Source: Bacillota bacterium (GTDB lineage: Bacteria > Bacillota > Sulfobacillia > Symbiobacteriales > ZC4RG38). Taken from it: a DNA stretch of 32,775 nucleotides. Shown here in pieces: positions 7,590 through 15,782 of the stretch. The notes beneath the pieces were generated by a model. The model had not been told where the DNA came from. It did not search any database and saw only the letters and a list, made by a program, of their open reading frames with translations. Within the stretch, counting starts at the first letter, position 1, and every line of letters starts with the position of its first letter. The translations under genes and the position numbers were made by a program. The stretch spans positions 1 to 32,775 of the forward strand of contig JAKKUO010000023.1 in the NCBI GenBank assembly GCA_021890795.1, given 5' to 3'.

Positions 7590-7658
7590 GTGCCGCGGCT
7601 GCCGCGGCACCCTATGGCATATTGTACCGAAACCCCGGTCGGAGGCGACCGGGGTTTT
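7590..7658 (+). terminator. Riboswitch expression platform: hairpin and intrinsic terminator
   Basis: Hairpin GTGCCGCGG/CCGCGGCAC (7590-7610) is followed by AACCCCGGTC (7631-7640)/GACCGGGGTT (7647-7656) ending in TTTTCC. It sits between the riboswitch and btuF and should halt transcription when cobalamin is bound. Confidence 0.85.
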
Positions 7659-7802
7659 CCGATCGGATGACGGGTGTTTGCTACCAGGGTCCGGGCCCGG
7701 CGGGCGGGCCGGGCCGATGGGCCCGCTGGGCGCGGCACCGGCGCGCCGGGTCAAGGTCGGACCGGGCCCTGGGGAACCGGGTGAACGGAGGGATCGAGAG
7801 CG

Positions 7803-8870
7803 ATGCGGCTCCCCGTTGCAAGCTTAGGACCTTTCGGATCTTTTCCCCGCCTGGCCCGGCTCCTGTCCCGGCTGCTCCTCACTCTGGCCGCCGCGGCCCT
7901 GGTGGCCGGCTGCGCCGCTGGCCCGGGCAGGGGTGCGGCGGACGCCCCGGGAGATGCCGGCGGGTCGGCGGCTCCGGAGCAGGCAGCGCCGGGCACCGGC
8001 GATCAGGGCCCATCCGGCTCCTCCGGCGGGACCGGGGCTGATGAGGCCACCTGGCCGATGACGGTGACCGATGACGCGGGCCGGACGGTGACCATCCCCG
8101 CCGAGCCACGGCGGATCCTCTCCCTCGCCCCATCCAACACCGAGATCCTCTTCGCCCTGGGGCTGGGGGACCGGGTGGTGGGGGTGGACAACTTCAGCGA
8201 CTACCCGCCGGAAGCCGCGGCTCTGCCCCGGATCGGGGACCTGATGAATCCTAACTACGAGGCGATGGCGGCCCTGGCGCCGGACCTGGCCCTGGCCATC
8301 GGCGGCAGCGATGAGGTGTGGAAGAAGCTGGAGGAGCTGGGGGTACCGGTATTGGTGATCCAGCCGCGCACGGTCGCGGAGGTGATCGACTCCATCCGGC
8401 TGGTCGGCCGGATCACCGGGGCTCAGGAGGCGGCCGAGGCCCTGGCCCGGTCGATGGCCGAGCGGGTGGAGGCGGTCCAGCGGCAAGCCGCCGCGCTTTC
8501 CCACCGGCCTCGGGTCTTCTGGGAGGTCTGGGACGATCCCCTGATGTCCGCCGGTCCGGGGTCTTTCTTTGACGACATGATTCGGCTGGCCGGCGGCATC
8601 AACGTGGCCGGCGACGCCCAGAGCCCCTGGCCCCAGGTCAGCCCCGAGGCGATCATCGCCCGGGATCCGGAGGTGATCCTCACCACCCAGGCCGAGTGGG
8701 CGGAGCGGCTCCGGTCCGGTGCCCTGCCCGCCTGGGCCGGAACCACCGCGGTGCGCCAGGGGCGGATCCACGTGGTGGAGGACAACCTGGTCTCCCGGCC
8801 CGGCCCACGGATCGTCGAGGGGCTGGAGCAGGTGGCCCGGGCGATCCAGTCCCAGGGGGCGGGCCGGTGA
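7803..8870 (+). CDS. btuF: Cobalamin ABC transporter substrate-binding lipoprotein (BtuF-like)
   Basis: A 355-residue class III (Fe/B12-type) substrate-binding protein tethered to the outer face of the membrane. The signal peptide ends in lipobox LVAGC with Cys37. A Gly/Ala-rich spacer is followed by the binding fold: VTDDAGRTVTIPAEPRRILSLAPS, then FALGLGDRVVGVDNFSDYP and the long helix linking the two lobes, and near the end VRQGRIHVVEDNLVSRPGPRIVEGLE. The RBS GGAGGG is 10 nt before ATG. The cobalamin riboswitch directly upstream argues for B12 or another corrinoid as ligand rather than iron-siderophore. The stop overlaps the GTG start of the permease gene by 4 bp, so the genes are translationally coupled. 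Confidence 0.92.
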   Translation: MRLPVASLGPFGSFPRLARLLSRLLLTLAAAALVAGCAAGPGRGAADAPGDAGGSAAPEQAAPGTGDQGPSGSSGGTGADEATWPMTVTDDAGRTVTIPAEPRRILSLAPSNTEILFALGLGDRVVGVDNFSDYPPEAAALPRIGDLMNPNYEAMAALAPDLALAIGGSDEVWKKLEELGVPVLVIQPRTVAEVIDSIRLVGRITGAQEAAEALARSMAERVEAVQRQAAALSHRPRVFWEVWDDPLMSAGPGSFFDDMIRLAGGINVAGDAQSPWPQVSPEAIIARDPEVILTTQAEWAERLRSGALPAWAGTTAVRQGRIHVVEDNLVSRPGPRIVEGLEQVARAIQSQGAGR

Positions 8871-9958
8871 GGACCCCGGGTGAGAAGCTCCGGCCCCTGG
8901 CCTTCCTCCCGGCCCGGCTCCGGACGGGTCTCCCGGTCCGGCCCCGGCCCCAGACCCGGCCCCGGACGGTGCTGCTCCTCCTGGCCGGCGCCCTGGTCGC
9001 CGCCGCGGTGGTCGCCGCCTGGGTGGGGCCGGTGCCGGTGCCGCCAAGGCAGATCCTGGCGGGGCTCCTGGGCCAGCCGGTGCCCGCGGCCGTTCATTCG
9101 ATCCTCTGGCGGATCCGGCTGCCCCGGATTCTGCTGGCGGTCCTGGTGGGCGGGGGGCTCGCGGTGAGCGGGGCCGCCCTCCAGGGGCTCCTCCGCAACC
9201 CCCTGGCCGATCCTTACCTCCTCGGGGTCTCCGGCGGGGCCTCGGTGGGAGCGGCCCTGGCCCTCTGGCTCGACCTGCGCTGGGAGTGGGCCGGGGTGGG
9301 GCTGGTGCCGATCCTGGCCTTCGCCGGCGCCCTGGCGGCGGTGGCCCTGATCTGGGGGCTCTCCCGGACCGGGGGGCGGGTGGCGGCCAGCCACCTGGTG
9401 CTGGCCGGGGTGGCGGTGGGGGCGGTCTGCGCCGCGGTCATCTCGTACCTCCAGTCCGTCGGCGACGAGCGGCTGACCAAGGCCCTCCTGTACTGGCTCG
9501 CCGGCGGCCTGGGCTCCGCCACCTGGCAGCACCTGCGCCTCGCCGCACCCTACGTGCTCCTGGGGACGGCGGTGCTCATCTACTTCGCCCGGGACCTGGA
9601 CCTGATGCTCATGGGAGAGGAGGCGGCGGCCCAGGCCGGGGTGAACGTGGAGGCCACCAAGACCTGGGTCTGGCTCGGGGCTTCCCTGGCCACCGCCGCC
9701 ACGGTGGCGGTGGCGGGGCTGATCGGCTTTGTCGGCCTGGTGGTTCCCCACATCCTCCGGCTGGCTCTCGGCCCCAGCCACCGGGTGCTCCTGCCCGCCA
9801 GCGCGCTGGGGGGCGGGCTCCTCCTGCTGGTGGCCGATACCCTGGGCCGGAGCCTCTGGGCCCCCCAGGAGCTGCCCGTCGGGATCCTCACCGGCCTGAT
9901 GGGCGGACCCTTCTTCCTCTGGCTCTTGCGCCGGGAACTGGGGCGGTTCTCCGGGTGA
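8867..9958 (+). CDS. btuC: Cobalamin ABC transporter permease (BtuC/FecCD family)
   Basis: A 363-residue FecCD-family permease forming the homodimeric channel of the importer. The GTG at 8867 overlaps the btuF stop as GTGA, which gives a compact start and a protein of typical length apart from a 30-residue Arg/Pro-rich N-terminal extension. About ten membrane segments are visible, starting with LLLLAGALVAAAVVAAW. Family landmarks are IRLPRILLAVLVGGGLAVSGA, the NPLADPYLLGVSGGAS motif, and the coupling helix region GLIGFVGLVVPHILR near the C terminus, followed by RELPVG-like PQELPVGILTGLMGGPFFLWLL. It works with the ATPase encoded 71 nt downstream. Confidence 0.93.
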   Translation: MRTPGEKLRPLAFLPARLRTGLPVRPRPQTRPRTVLLLLAGALVAAAVVAAWVGPVPVPPRQILAGLLGQPVPAAVHSILWRIRLPRILLAVLVGGGLAVSGAALQGLLRNPLADPYLLGVSGGASVGAALALWLDLRWEWAGVGLVPILAFAGALAAVALIWGLSRTGGRVAASHLVLAGVAVGAVCAAVISYLQSVGDERLTKALLYWLAGGLGSATWQHLRLAAPYVLLGTAVLIYFARDLDLMLMGEEAAAQAGVNVEATKTWVWLGASLATAATVAVAGLIGFVGLVVPHILRLALGPSHRVLLPASALGGGLLLLVADTLGRSLWAPQELPVGILTGLMGGPFFLWLLRRELGRFSG

Positions 9959-10029
9959 CGGTACCCGTTTGGCGGGGGGCCGGGTCCGTGCCCGCGGCTG
10001 ACGGCACCCCCCACCGAGGAGGTGACGGT

Positions 10030-10881
10030 ATGGCGGAACTGGTGGCCCAGGGGCTGACGGTGGATCTGGGGGGACGGCCGGTGCTCCGGGAGGTCTCCTT
10101 CCGGCTGGCCCCCGGCGAGGTGGTCGCACTGGTGGGGCCCAACGGGGCGGGCAAGAGTACCCTCCTCCGCTGCCTGAGCGGCACCCTGCGCCCCGGGGCC
10201 GGGGAGGTGCGGCTGGGCGGGGTGCCGGTCCACCGGCTGCCCCCCGCCTACCGGGCCCGCCGGATCGCGGTGGTGGCCCAGGAACTCCCCGGGGGTTTCG
10301 ACTTCCCGGTGGTAGAGGTGGTGGCCATGGGCCGGTACCCCTACCTCGGCCGGTGGCGCCGGGAGGGCCCCGGGGACCGGGCGGTGGTGGCGGCGGCCAT
10401 GGCGGCCACCGGGGTGGCCCATCTGGCGGAGCGGCCCTTCACCGCCCTTTCCGGCGGCGAACGGCAGCGGGTGGCCATCGCCCGGGCCCTGGCCCAGGAG
10501 CCGGAGTGGCTCCTCCTGGATGAGCCCGCCAACCACCTGGACCTGCACCACCAGGCGGAACTCTTCGACCTCCTGGTCCGGCTGAGTCAGGAGCGGGGCC
10601 TCGGGGTGGTGGCGGTGCTCCACGACCTGAACCTGGCCGCCCTTTACAGCCGCCGCATCCTGATGCTCCATGGGGGGCGTCTGCTCGCCGACGGCCCCCC
10701 CGCCGCCGTCCTCACCCCCCGGCTCCTCCGGGAGGTCTACGGCGACCGGCTGGCGGTGGGCCGCCACCCGGTCCTGGACCGGCCCCTGGTGGCCTTGCTG
10801 CCCGGAACGGGGCCGGAGGCGGTGACGGGTCCCGCCGGCGGGCTCCCGGCGGCCGGGGGCATCGGCACGGGACGGCGTTAG
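10030..10881 (+). CDS. btuD: Cobalamin ABC transporter ATP-binding protein (BtuD-like)
   Basis: A 283-residue ABC ATPase that powers the importer from the cytosolic side. Walker A is GPNGAGKST at residues 36-44, the Q-loop is VVAQEL, the signature is LSGGERQRVAIARAL, Walker B is WLLLDEPANHLD, and the switch His is in AVLHDLNLAA. The family-specific segment VVEVVAMGRYPYLGRW matches Fe/B12-type ATPases. The C-terminal 30 residues are a Gly/Ala-rich tail. ATG at 10030 follows GAGGAGGTG by 6 nt. It is the last gene of the riboswitch-controlled operon and is followed by a strong intrinsic terminator. Confidence 0.93.
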   Translation: MAELVAQGLTVDLGGRPVLREVSFRLAPGEVVALVGPNGAGKSTLLRCLSGTLRPGAGEVRLGGVPVHRLPPAYRARRIAVVAQELPGGFDFPVVEVVAMGRYPYLGRWRREGPGDRAVVAAAMAATGVAHLAERPFTALSGGERQRVAIARALAQEPEWLLLDEPANHLDLHHQAELFDLLVRLSQERGLGVVAVLHDLNLAALYSRRILMLHGGRLLADGPPAAVLTPRLLREVYGDRLAVGRHPVLDRPLVALLPGTGPEAVTGPAGGLPAAGGIGTGRR

Positions 10882-10891
10882 GGCGGAAAAG

Positions 10892-10931
10892 GGCCCTGGG
10901 ATGGGCTGGAGGCCATCCCAGGGCCTCTTTC
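10892..10931 (+). terminator. Intrinsic terminator of the btu operon
   Basis: GGCCCTGGGATGG (10892-10904) pairs perfectly with CCATCCCAGGGCC (10913-10925) around an 8-nt loop, then TCTTTC. Confidence 0.85.
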
Positions 10932-11079
10932 GCGCCGGAGCGCCCCTGGCCCCGGCCAGGGGAGAACCCCCCGGCCACGGGCACGCCACGGGCCATTCAC
11001 GGGCAGAGGGAGAACTCGGCCCAGGCAGAGGGAAATCCTCGCCCCAACAGCGAAAGATTCTATCAGGTGATGACTTGCC

Positions 11080-11919
11080 ATGCGGGTTGCCCTCTTTGCC
11101 ACGTGCCTTGTGGACATCTTCTTCCCCGAAGTGGGGGAGAGCACCGTCCGGCTCCTTCGCCGGCTTGGGTGTGAGGTGGCGTTCCCGCCCCAGGGCTGCT
11201 GCGGCCAGCCGGCCTGGAACGCCGGCCACCGGGAGGCCGCCGCGGCCATGGCCGAGGGGCTGGTCCGGTCCCTCGGGGGCTACGACTACGTGGTCACCCC
11301 CTCGGGCTCCTGTGCGGCCATGATCCGTCACCACTACCCGGAACTCTTCGCTGACCGGCCTGACCTGGCGGAGGAGGCCCGAGCCCTGGCCGCCCGGACC
11401 TATGAGCTCAGTGAGTTCCTGGTCCGGGTGCTGGGGGCGGACCTCCGGGCCCTGGGCGCCCGGTTCCCGGGGACCGTGGTCTACCACCGGTCCTGCCACC
11501 TGACCCGGGAGCTCGGGGTGCAGGAAGAGCCCCTGGCCCTCCTGGACCAGGTGGAGGGGGTCGAGCGCCGGGAGCTGGAGCGGGCCGATCTTTGCTGTGG
11601 CTTCGGCGGGACCTTCTCGGTGAAGCTCCCCGAGGTGGCGGTGGCCATGGCCGACGACAAGCTGGCGGACGTCCGGGCCACCGGGGCCGAGTACCTGGTG
11701 GGCTCTGATTGCAGTTGCCTGATGCACCTGGCGGGCCGGCTCCGGCGGACCGGCGGCGGCCCCCGGGTGCTCCACCTGGCCGAGCTTCTAGAGATGGCTA
11801 CCCGGCCCGGGGCGTCGCCGCCGGGCTCCGGCGAAGCCAGGGGACGGGCGGCGGCCGGGAGCGTTCCGACCCAGCCCGGGCCAGGGGCCGCCGCGGTCCG
11901 GGAGGGGGATGGCCGATGA
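11080..11919 (+). CDS. lutA: LutA-type lactate oxidation Fe-S subunit (CCG domain protein)
   Basis: A 279-residue member of the LutA/YkgE family, a subunit of the LutABC complex that oxidises L-lactate to pyruvate. Two CCG-type cysteine modules are intact: GCCGQPAWNAGH after ATCLVD, and LCCGFGGTFSVK with a later DCSCLMHL cysteine pair; these ligate an iron-sulfur cluster. About 40 C-terminal residues form a Pro/Ala/Gly tail absent from shorter homologues. The ATG at 11080 has CAGGTGA 9 nt upstream. It overlaps lutB by 4 bp (ATGA). The 198-nt leader holds the btu terminator and a CCCCTGGC/GCCAGGGG hairpin at 10943-10962; I see no convincing promoter. A glycolate or other 2-hydroxyacid role is the main alternative. 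Confidence 0.9.
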   Translation: MRVALFATCLVDIFFPEVGESTVRLLRRLGCEVAFPPQGCCGQPAWNAGHREAAAAMAEGLVRSLGGYDYVVTPSGSCAAMIRHHYPELFADRPDLAEEARALAARTYELSEFLVRVLGADLRALGARFPGTVVYHRSCHLTRELGVQEEPLALLDQVEGVERRELERADLCCGFGGTFSVKLPEVAVAMADDKLADVRATGAEYLVGSDCSCLMHLAGRLRRTGGGPRVLHLAELLEMATRPGASPPGSGEARGRAAAGSVPTQPGPGAAAVREGDGR

Positions 11920-13370
11920 CGTCCCCGGTGCGGGAGCGGACCCGGCGGGAGCTGGCCCAGGAGGCCAAGCGCCGGGCCCTGGCCCAGGCCACCCGGTCCA
12001 GCTACCTCCGGCGCCTCGGCCAGTGGGACCGGCTCCGCCGGGAGGGGAGGCTGCAGCCCCTCCGGGACTGGGCCCGGGACGCCAAGGATCGGGTCCTCTC
12101 GGACCACCGGCGGCACCTGGAGCAGTTCGTTCGGGCGGTCCGGGAGCGGGGCGGCTTTGTGCACGTTGCTGCCACCCCGGAGGAGGCGGTGGCCCGCGTG
12201 GTGGCCATCGCCCGGCGGCACGGGGCCCGGTTGGCGGTCAAGTCCAAGTCCATGGCCACCGAGGAGATCCACCTGAACGCCGGGCTGGAAGCCGCCGGGG
12301 TGGAGGTGGTGGAGACCGACCTGGGGGAGTACATCATCCAGCTGGCCGGGGAGCGGCCGGTGCACATCGTCGGCCCGTCGATCCACTACGACCGGGAGGC
12401 GGTGGCGCGGCTTTTTAGCCGGCACCTGGGTGAGCCGATGCCCCCGGACCCCGAGGCCCTCACCCAGGTGGCTCGCCGGGTGCTGCGGGAGAAGTTCCTC
12501 GCCGCGGAGATCGGCATCACCGGGGCCAACTTCGGGGTGGCGGAGACCGGTACCGTGGTCCTGGTGACCAACGAGGGGAACGGCCGGATGGTCACCACCC
12601 TGCCCCGGGTGCTGATCACAATCATGGGCCTCGAGAAGCTGGTGGGCACCTGGGCGGACCTGGAGCCCCTCCTCACCCTCCTGCCCCGGAGCGCCACCGG
12701 CCAGACCCTCACCAGCTACGTCACCGCGATCACCGGGCCCCGCCGGCCGGGGGAGGCCGACGGCCCGGAGGAGTTCCACGTGGTGATCCTGGATGCCGGC
12801 CGCTCCCGGCTCCTCGGCACTCCCTTCCAGCCGGCCCTCCGGTGCCTCCGGTGCGGGGCCTGCCTCGACGCCTGCCCGGTCTTCCGGCAGGTGGGCGGCC
12901 ACGCCTACCTGCCCCCGTACAGCGGGCCCATCGGCGTGGTGATCACCCCGCTCCTCAAGGGGATGGAGGCCGCGGGGGAGGTGCTGGACCTCTGCAGCCT
13001 CTGCGGCGCGTGTACCGAGGCCTGCCCGGTGCAGATTCCCCTGCACCGCTTCATCCTGGACCTCCGCCATCAGCGGATGGCCTCGCCCCGGGCCTCCCGG
13101 TGGGAGCGGCTTCTCTTCCGGTTTTGGGCCTGGGCCTGGCGAACCCCGGGCCGGTACCGGTGGACCGTCCGGCTCCTCCGGGCCCTCGCCCGCCCCTTTG
13201 TCCGGGACGGGCGCCTCCGCTGGCTGCCAGGGCCCCTGGCCGCCTGGGGGGAAGGCCGGGACTTCCCGGCCCCCGCGGCCCGGCCCTTCCATGAGCGGTG
13301 GGCGGACCTGGCCCGGGAGGCGGAGCCGGAGCGCAACACCGGGGAGGTGGCAGACGGTGGACGGCGCTAG
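11916..13370 (+). CDS. lutB: LutB-type lactate utilization ferredoxin-like protein
   Basis: A 484-residue LutB/YkgF family protein. The N-terminal two thirds are the LUD domain (KSKSMATEEIHLNAGLEAAGVEVVETDLGEYIIQLA, ITGANFGVAETGTVVLVTNEGNGRM in family order). Two 4Fe-4S clusters are supplied by Cys310, 313, 316 and 320 (CLRCGACLDACPV) and Cys360, 363, 366 and 370 (CSLCGACTEACPV). The C-terminal 100 residues are basic and helical. ATG at 11916 overlaps the lutA stop and has GGAGGGGG about 8 nt upstream; longer upstream frame was rejected for this reason. It should pass electrons from lactate oxidation toward the respiratory chain. Confidence 0.93.
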   Translation: MTSPVRERTRRELAQEAKRRALAQATRSSYLRRLGQWDRLRREGRLQPLRDWARDAKDRVLSDHRRHLEQFVRAVRERGGFVHVAATPEEAVARVVAIARRHGARLAVKSKSMATEEIHLNAGLEAAGVEVVETDLGEYIIQLAGERPVHIVGPSIHYDREAVARLFSRHLGEPMPPDPEALTQVARRVLREKFLAAEIGITGANFGVAETGTVVLVTNEGNGRMVTTLPRVLITIMGLEKLVGTWADLEPLLTLLPRSATGQTLTSYVTAITGPRRPGEADGPEEFHVVILDAGRSRLLGTPFQPALRCLRCGACLDACPVFRQVGGHAYLPPYSGPIGVVITPLLKGMEAAGEVLDLCSLCGACTEACPVQIPLHRFILDLRHQRMASPRASRWERLLFRFWAWAWRTPGRYRWTVRLLRALARPFVRDGRLRWLPGPLAAWGEGRDFPAPAARPFHERWADLAREAEPERNTGEVADGGRR

Positions 13371-13962
13371 ATCGGTGCGCCCCCCGGCCTCCGGGGACCT
13401 CGCGGACCGGTTTGTGGCGGCCCTGGGGGAGGTCCAGGGCATCGGCATCCGGGCCCGGGACCCGGGTGAGGCGGTCGCGGCCGTCGTCCAGGCTCTACGG
13501 GAGCGGGGGGTGACGGAGGTGGTGGCCGCGGCCGACCCGATCCTCAGGGCCATCGGGCTGCCGGGCGCGGTCCGGGCGGCGGGGATCGGCTGGTGGGAGG
13601 CGACGCCGGGGGTCGATCCCCAGGCCCTCCGGGCCGCGGCGGCCCAGGCCGGGGCGGGGATCACCGGGGTGGACTGGGCCTTGGCGGCCACCGGCACCCT
13701 GGTGCTCATGAGCCGGCCGGGCCGGCCCCGGAGCCTCAGCCTCCTGCCGCCCCTGCACGTGGCGGTGCTCACCGAGGACCAGCTCTTGCCGGACCTGCCG
13801 GACCTCTTCCGGCACCTGAGCCGGATGGCGTCCGCCGGGGAGATGCCCGGGAGCCTCAATCTTATCACCGGGCCCAGCCGCACCGCGGACATCGAGCATA
13901 CCCTGGTCCGGCGGGTCCACGGGCCGGGGGAACTCCTGGCGGTGGTCCTGCCGGCCCGGTGA
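13357..13962 (+). CDS. lutC: LutC-type LUD-domain protein
   Basis: A 201-residue LutC/YkgG family protein, the third subunit of the lactate oxidation complex. The LUD fold is recognised by GITGVDWALAATGTLVLMSRPGRPRSLSLLPPLHVAVL followed by the C-terminal NLITGPSRTADIEHTLVRRVHGPGEL signature. The GTG at 13357 has GGGGAGGTGG about 7 nt upstream and overlaps the end of lutB by 14 bp; a further GTG at 13375 is possible. The order lutA-lutB-lutC is canonical. No LutR-type regulator or lactate permease gene is seen in the window. Confidence 0.9.
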   Translation: MDGARSVRPPASGDLADRFVAALGEVQGIGIRARDPGEAVAAVVQALRERGVTEVVAAADPILRAIGLPGAVRAAGIGWWEATPGVDPQALRAAAAQAGAGITGVDWALAATGTLVLMSRPGRPRSLSLLPPLHVAVLTEDQLLPDLPDLFRHLSRMASAGEMPGSLNLITGPSRTADIEHTLVRRVHGPGELLAVVLPAR

Positions 13963-13988
13963 GGGCGTCGGGCCGGCCTGACTGGGCC

Positions 13989-14016
13989 CGGGCCGTCGGA
14001 AGGTCCGGGCGGCCCG
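13989..14016 (+). terminator. Hairpin after lutC
   Basis: CGGGCCG (13989-13995) and CGGA pair with TCCG and CGGCCCG (14010-14016). It lies 27 nt past the lutC stop. No T-run follows, so function as a terminator is only plausible. Confidence 0.4.
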
Positions 14017-14069
14017 TTGACCCCAAGCCAGTTACATGTCAACCGACAACTTTGCCGCCAAAATTGGAG

Positions 14070-14098
14070 TTGATGATTGCGCGGCGGGCTGGTATCAT
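14070..14098 (+). promoter_or_regulatory. Sigma-A promoter for the c-di-AMP riboswitch operon
   Basis: TTGATG (14070-14075), exactly 17 nt, TATCAT (14093-14098), in a locally AT-rich stretch. The transcript would start near 14105, leaving room for the whole riboswitch in the leader. Confidence 0.75.
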
Positions 14099-14167
14099 CA
14101 GAGTGTAGAGAGGGGTGGGAAAAGTCCGCATACGAGCGGCGCCCATCCTGCCGCACACGGAGTCGGG

Positions 14168-14197
14168 GGCGGCTGCCCCTCCGGGGGGGCAGCCGCC
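14168..14197 (+). other. Very stable 12-bp hairpin at the 5' end of the leader
   Basis: GGCGGCTGCCCC (14168-14179), loop TCCGGG, GGGGCAGCCGCC (14186-14197), perfectly paired, just upstream of the riboswitch P1 stem. No T-run follows, so it is not a standard terminator; it may protect the RNA 5' end. Confidence 0.6.
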
Positions 14198-14204
14198 GGT
14201 CAGT

Positions 14205-14404
14205 GGCCGCCTGGAATCGCCGAATCCCCTGGTGCCGGGGGAGCGGGGGACCCACACGAATGGGGCGAATTCGGCTCCGGGGCCGAGCCGCCCGGCGCCC
14301 AATGCCCAGGCCAGCCGGTCGGGCGCAGGGTGCCGGGACGAGGCCCGGTGCCGATAGGGCAACCTCCGGTGCCCGAGCCCGTCAGCTAACCTCGCAGGCG
14401 TTGC
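14205..14404 (+). ncRNA. c-di-AMP riboswitch (ydaO/yuaA class)
   Basis: Nearly invariant blocks of the class are present in order: GCGGGGGACCCA (14243-14254), GGGGCGAAT (14262-14270), a long GC-rich variable arm, then CCGTCAGCTAACCTCG (14379-14394). The closing P1 stem is CGCCT (14208-14212) with AGGCG (14396-14400). These match what I recall of the Bacillus subtilis ydaO element. Such switches normally reduce expression when c-di-AMP is bound, and a terminator follows directly. Confidence 0.93.
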
Positions 14405-14429
14405 GGAGGAGGTAGAGGCCGCGGGTGAG

Positions 14430-14455
14430 GCCCCGCGGGTGCCGCGGGGCTTTTT
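14430..14455 (+). terminator. Intrinsic terminator of the c-di-AMP riboswitch
   Basis: GCCCCGCGG (14430-14438), loop GTG, CCGCGGGGC (14442-14450), TTTTT (14451-14455). It lies 88 nt before the first operon gene and is the likely OFF-state structure. GAGGTAG near 14410 can pair with CTAACCTC of the aptamer, a plausible antiterminator. Confidence 0.88.
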
Positions 14456-14543
14456 CTGTCCCCGTGGCCGGGCGTCCGCCTCCCTCCCGGGAGCCCGGTC
14501 GCTGCCCGCTCCCGTGTGCAGGGGCAAGAGGGAGGGAAGTGCC

Positions 14544-15782
14544 ATGGCGGTCGTGCGTTCCGCCCGGGGGCTGCGCCCCCACCCGTTGCGCCCCCTGGAG
14601 CCCCGGGCCGGTGCCGGCCCCGTTGCGGTCCTGGGGGCCGGCCACGGGGGGCTCGCCCTGGCCGGGTACCTGGCTGCCCGGGGGGTGCCGGTGCGCCTGT
14701 GGAACCGGTCACCGGCTCCCTTGGCGGCGGTCGAGGCCCAGGGCGGGATCCTGCTGGAGGTCCCGGAGGAGGACGGCCCCGTCCGGGTCCGGCCCCGCCG
14801 GGTCTCCTGCGACCTGGGGGAGGTGGTCCGGGGCGCGGAGGCGATTCTGGTGGCGGTGCCGGCCAGCGCCCACCGAGAACTGGCCCGGCGGCTGGCCGGC
14901 CATCTCCAGGACGGCCAGGCGGTGCTGCTGCTGCCCGGCCGCACCGGCGGCGCCCTGGAGTTCGTCCGGGAGCTGGACGCGGCGGGGTGTTCCGCCCGGG
15001 TGCTGGTGGGGGAGGCCCAGACCTTCCCCTTCGCCAGCCGGACCCTGGGGCCCGGGGTGGCGGCGATCCTGGGGGTGAAGCGGACCGTGCCTGTCGCGGC
15101 CCTGCCAGCCCGGCGCACCCCGGAGCTCATCGCCCTTTTCCGGCCGCTGCTGCCGATGCTGGAGCCGGCCCCGTCGGTTCTCCACACTTCCCTGGAGAAC
15201 ATGGGCGCGGTCCTGCACCCGGCCATCACCCTGCTGAACGCAGGTCGGATCGAAGCGGGACCCGGCTTCCGGTTCTACGCCGAGGGAGTCACCCCCGGGG
15301 TCGCCCGGGCTGTGGCCACGGTGGACGGGGAACGGCTGGCGGTGGCCCGGGCCTTCGGCACCCCGGTCCGCTCCCTGCTGGAGTGGCTGCGGGATGCCTA
15401 CGGAGGGGCTCCCCCTGACCCCTGGGGCGAGGAGCCGGCGGGCGGGCTGGCGGAGGCGTGGGGAGCAGAAGCCGCGGCCTTGCAGGCCGCGCTCGCCCGC
15501 AACCCCGCCTATGCCGACATCCTCGCTCCCCTGAGCCTGGACCACCGGTACCTCTGGGAAGACGTCCCCACCGGGCTCGTGCCCCTTGCCGCCCTGGGCG
15601 CGGCGGCCGGGGTGGAGACGCCGGCCATCTCCGGGCTGGTGCACCTCGCCGCCAGCCTCCACGGCCGGGACTACGCAGCCCAGGGCCGGACTCTTGCCCG
15701 GATGGGGCTGAGCGGCCTCGGGCCCGACGAGATCCTTACTTTTGTGATGGAGGGGAGTGTGGCCGGTTGCGCGACCGCCTGA
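14544..15782 (+). CDS. NAD(P)-dependent opine dehydrogenase family protein
   Basis: A 412-residue member of the octopine/nopaline dehydrogenase family. The N-terminal Rossmann fold carries VLGAGHGG (Gly31, Gly33, Gly36). The C-terminal helical domain shows the opine-dehydrogenase signature ENMGAVLHPAITLLNAGRIE, whose His-Pro is the family catalytic region. Opine dehydrogenases reductively couple an amino group to an alpha-keto acid, or run the reverse; related proteins also act on other imines and hydroxyacids, so the substrate is unknown. ATG at 14544 has GAGGGAGGG about 8 nt upstream. It is the first gene behind the c-di-AMP riboswitch, and its end overlaps the next gene by 16 bp, so it should be produced together with the B12-dependent and AsnB-like proteins. 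Confidence 0.82.
   Translation: MAVVRSARGLRPHPLRPLEPRAGAGPVAVLGAGHGGLALAGYLAARGVPVRLWNRSPAPLAAVEAQGGILLEVPEEDGPVRVRPRRVSCDLGEVVRGAEAILVAVPASAHRELARRLAGHLQDGQAVLLLPGRTGGALEFVRELDAAGCSARVLVGEAQTFPFASRTLGPGVAAILGVKRTVPVAALPARRTPELIALFRPLLPMLEPAPSVLHTSLENMGAVLHPAITLLNAGRIEAGPGFRFYAEGVTPGVARAVATVDGERLAVARAFGTPVRSLLEWLRDAYGGAPPDPWGEEPAGGLAEAWGAEAAALQAALARNPAYADILAPLSLDHRYLWEDVPTGLVPLAALGAAAGVETPAISGLVHLAASLHGRDYAAQGRTLARMGLSGLGPDEILTFVMEGSVAGCATA

Noticed and set aside
6606-7754. Upstream extension of the HAD nucleotidase frame to 587 codons
   Set aside because: The extension runs antisense through the cobalamin riboswitch and out of frame through the thioesterase gene, with no homology; the TTG at 6605 has an ideal ribosome binding site.
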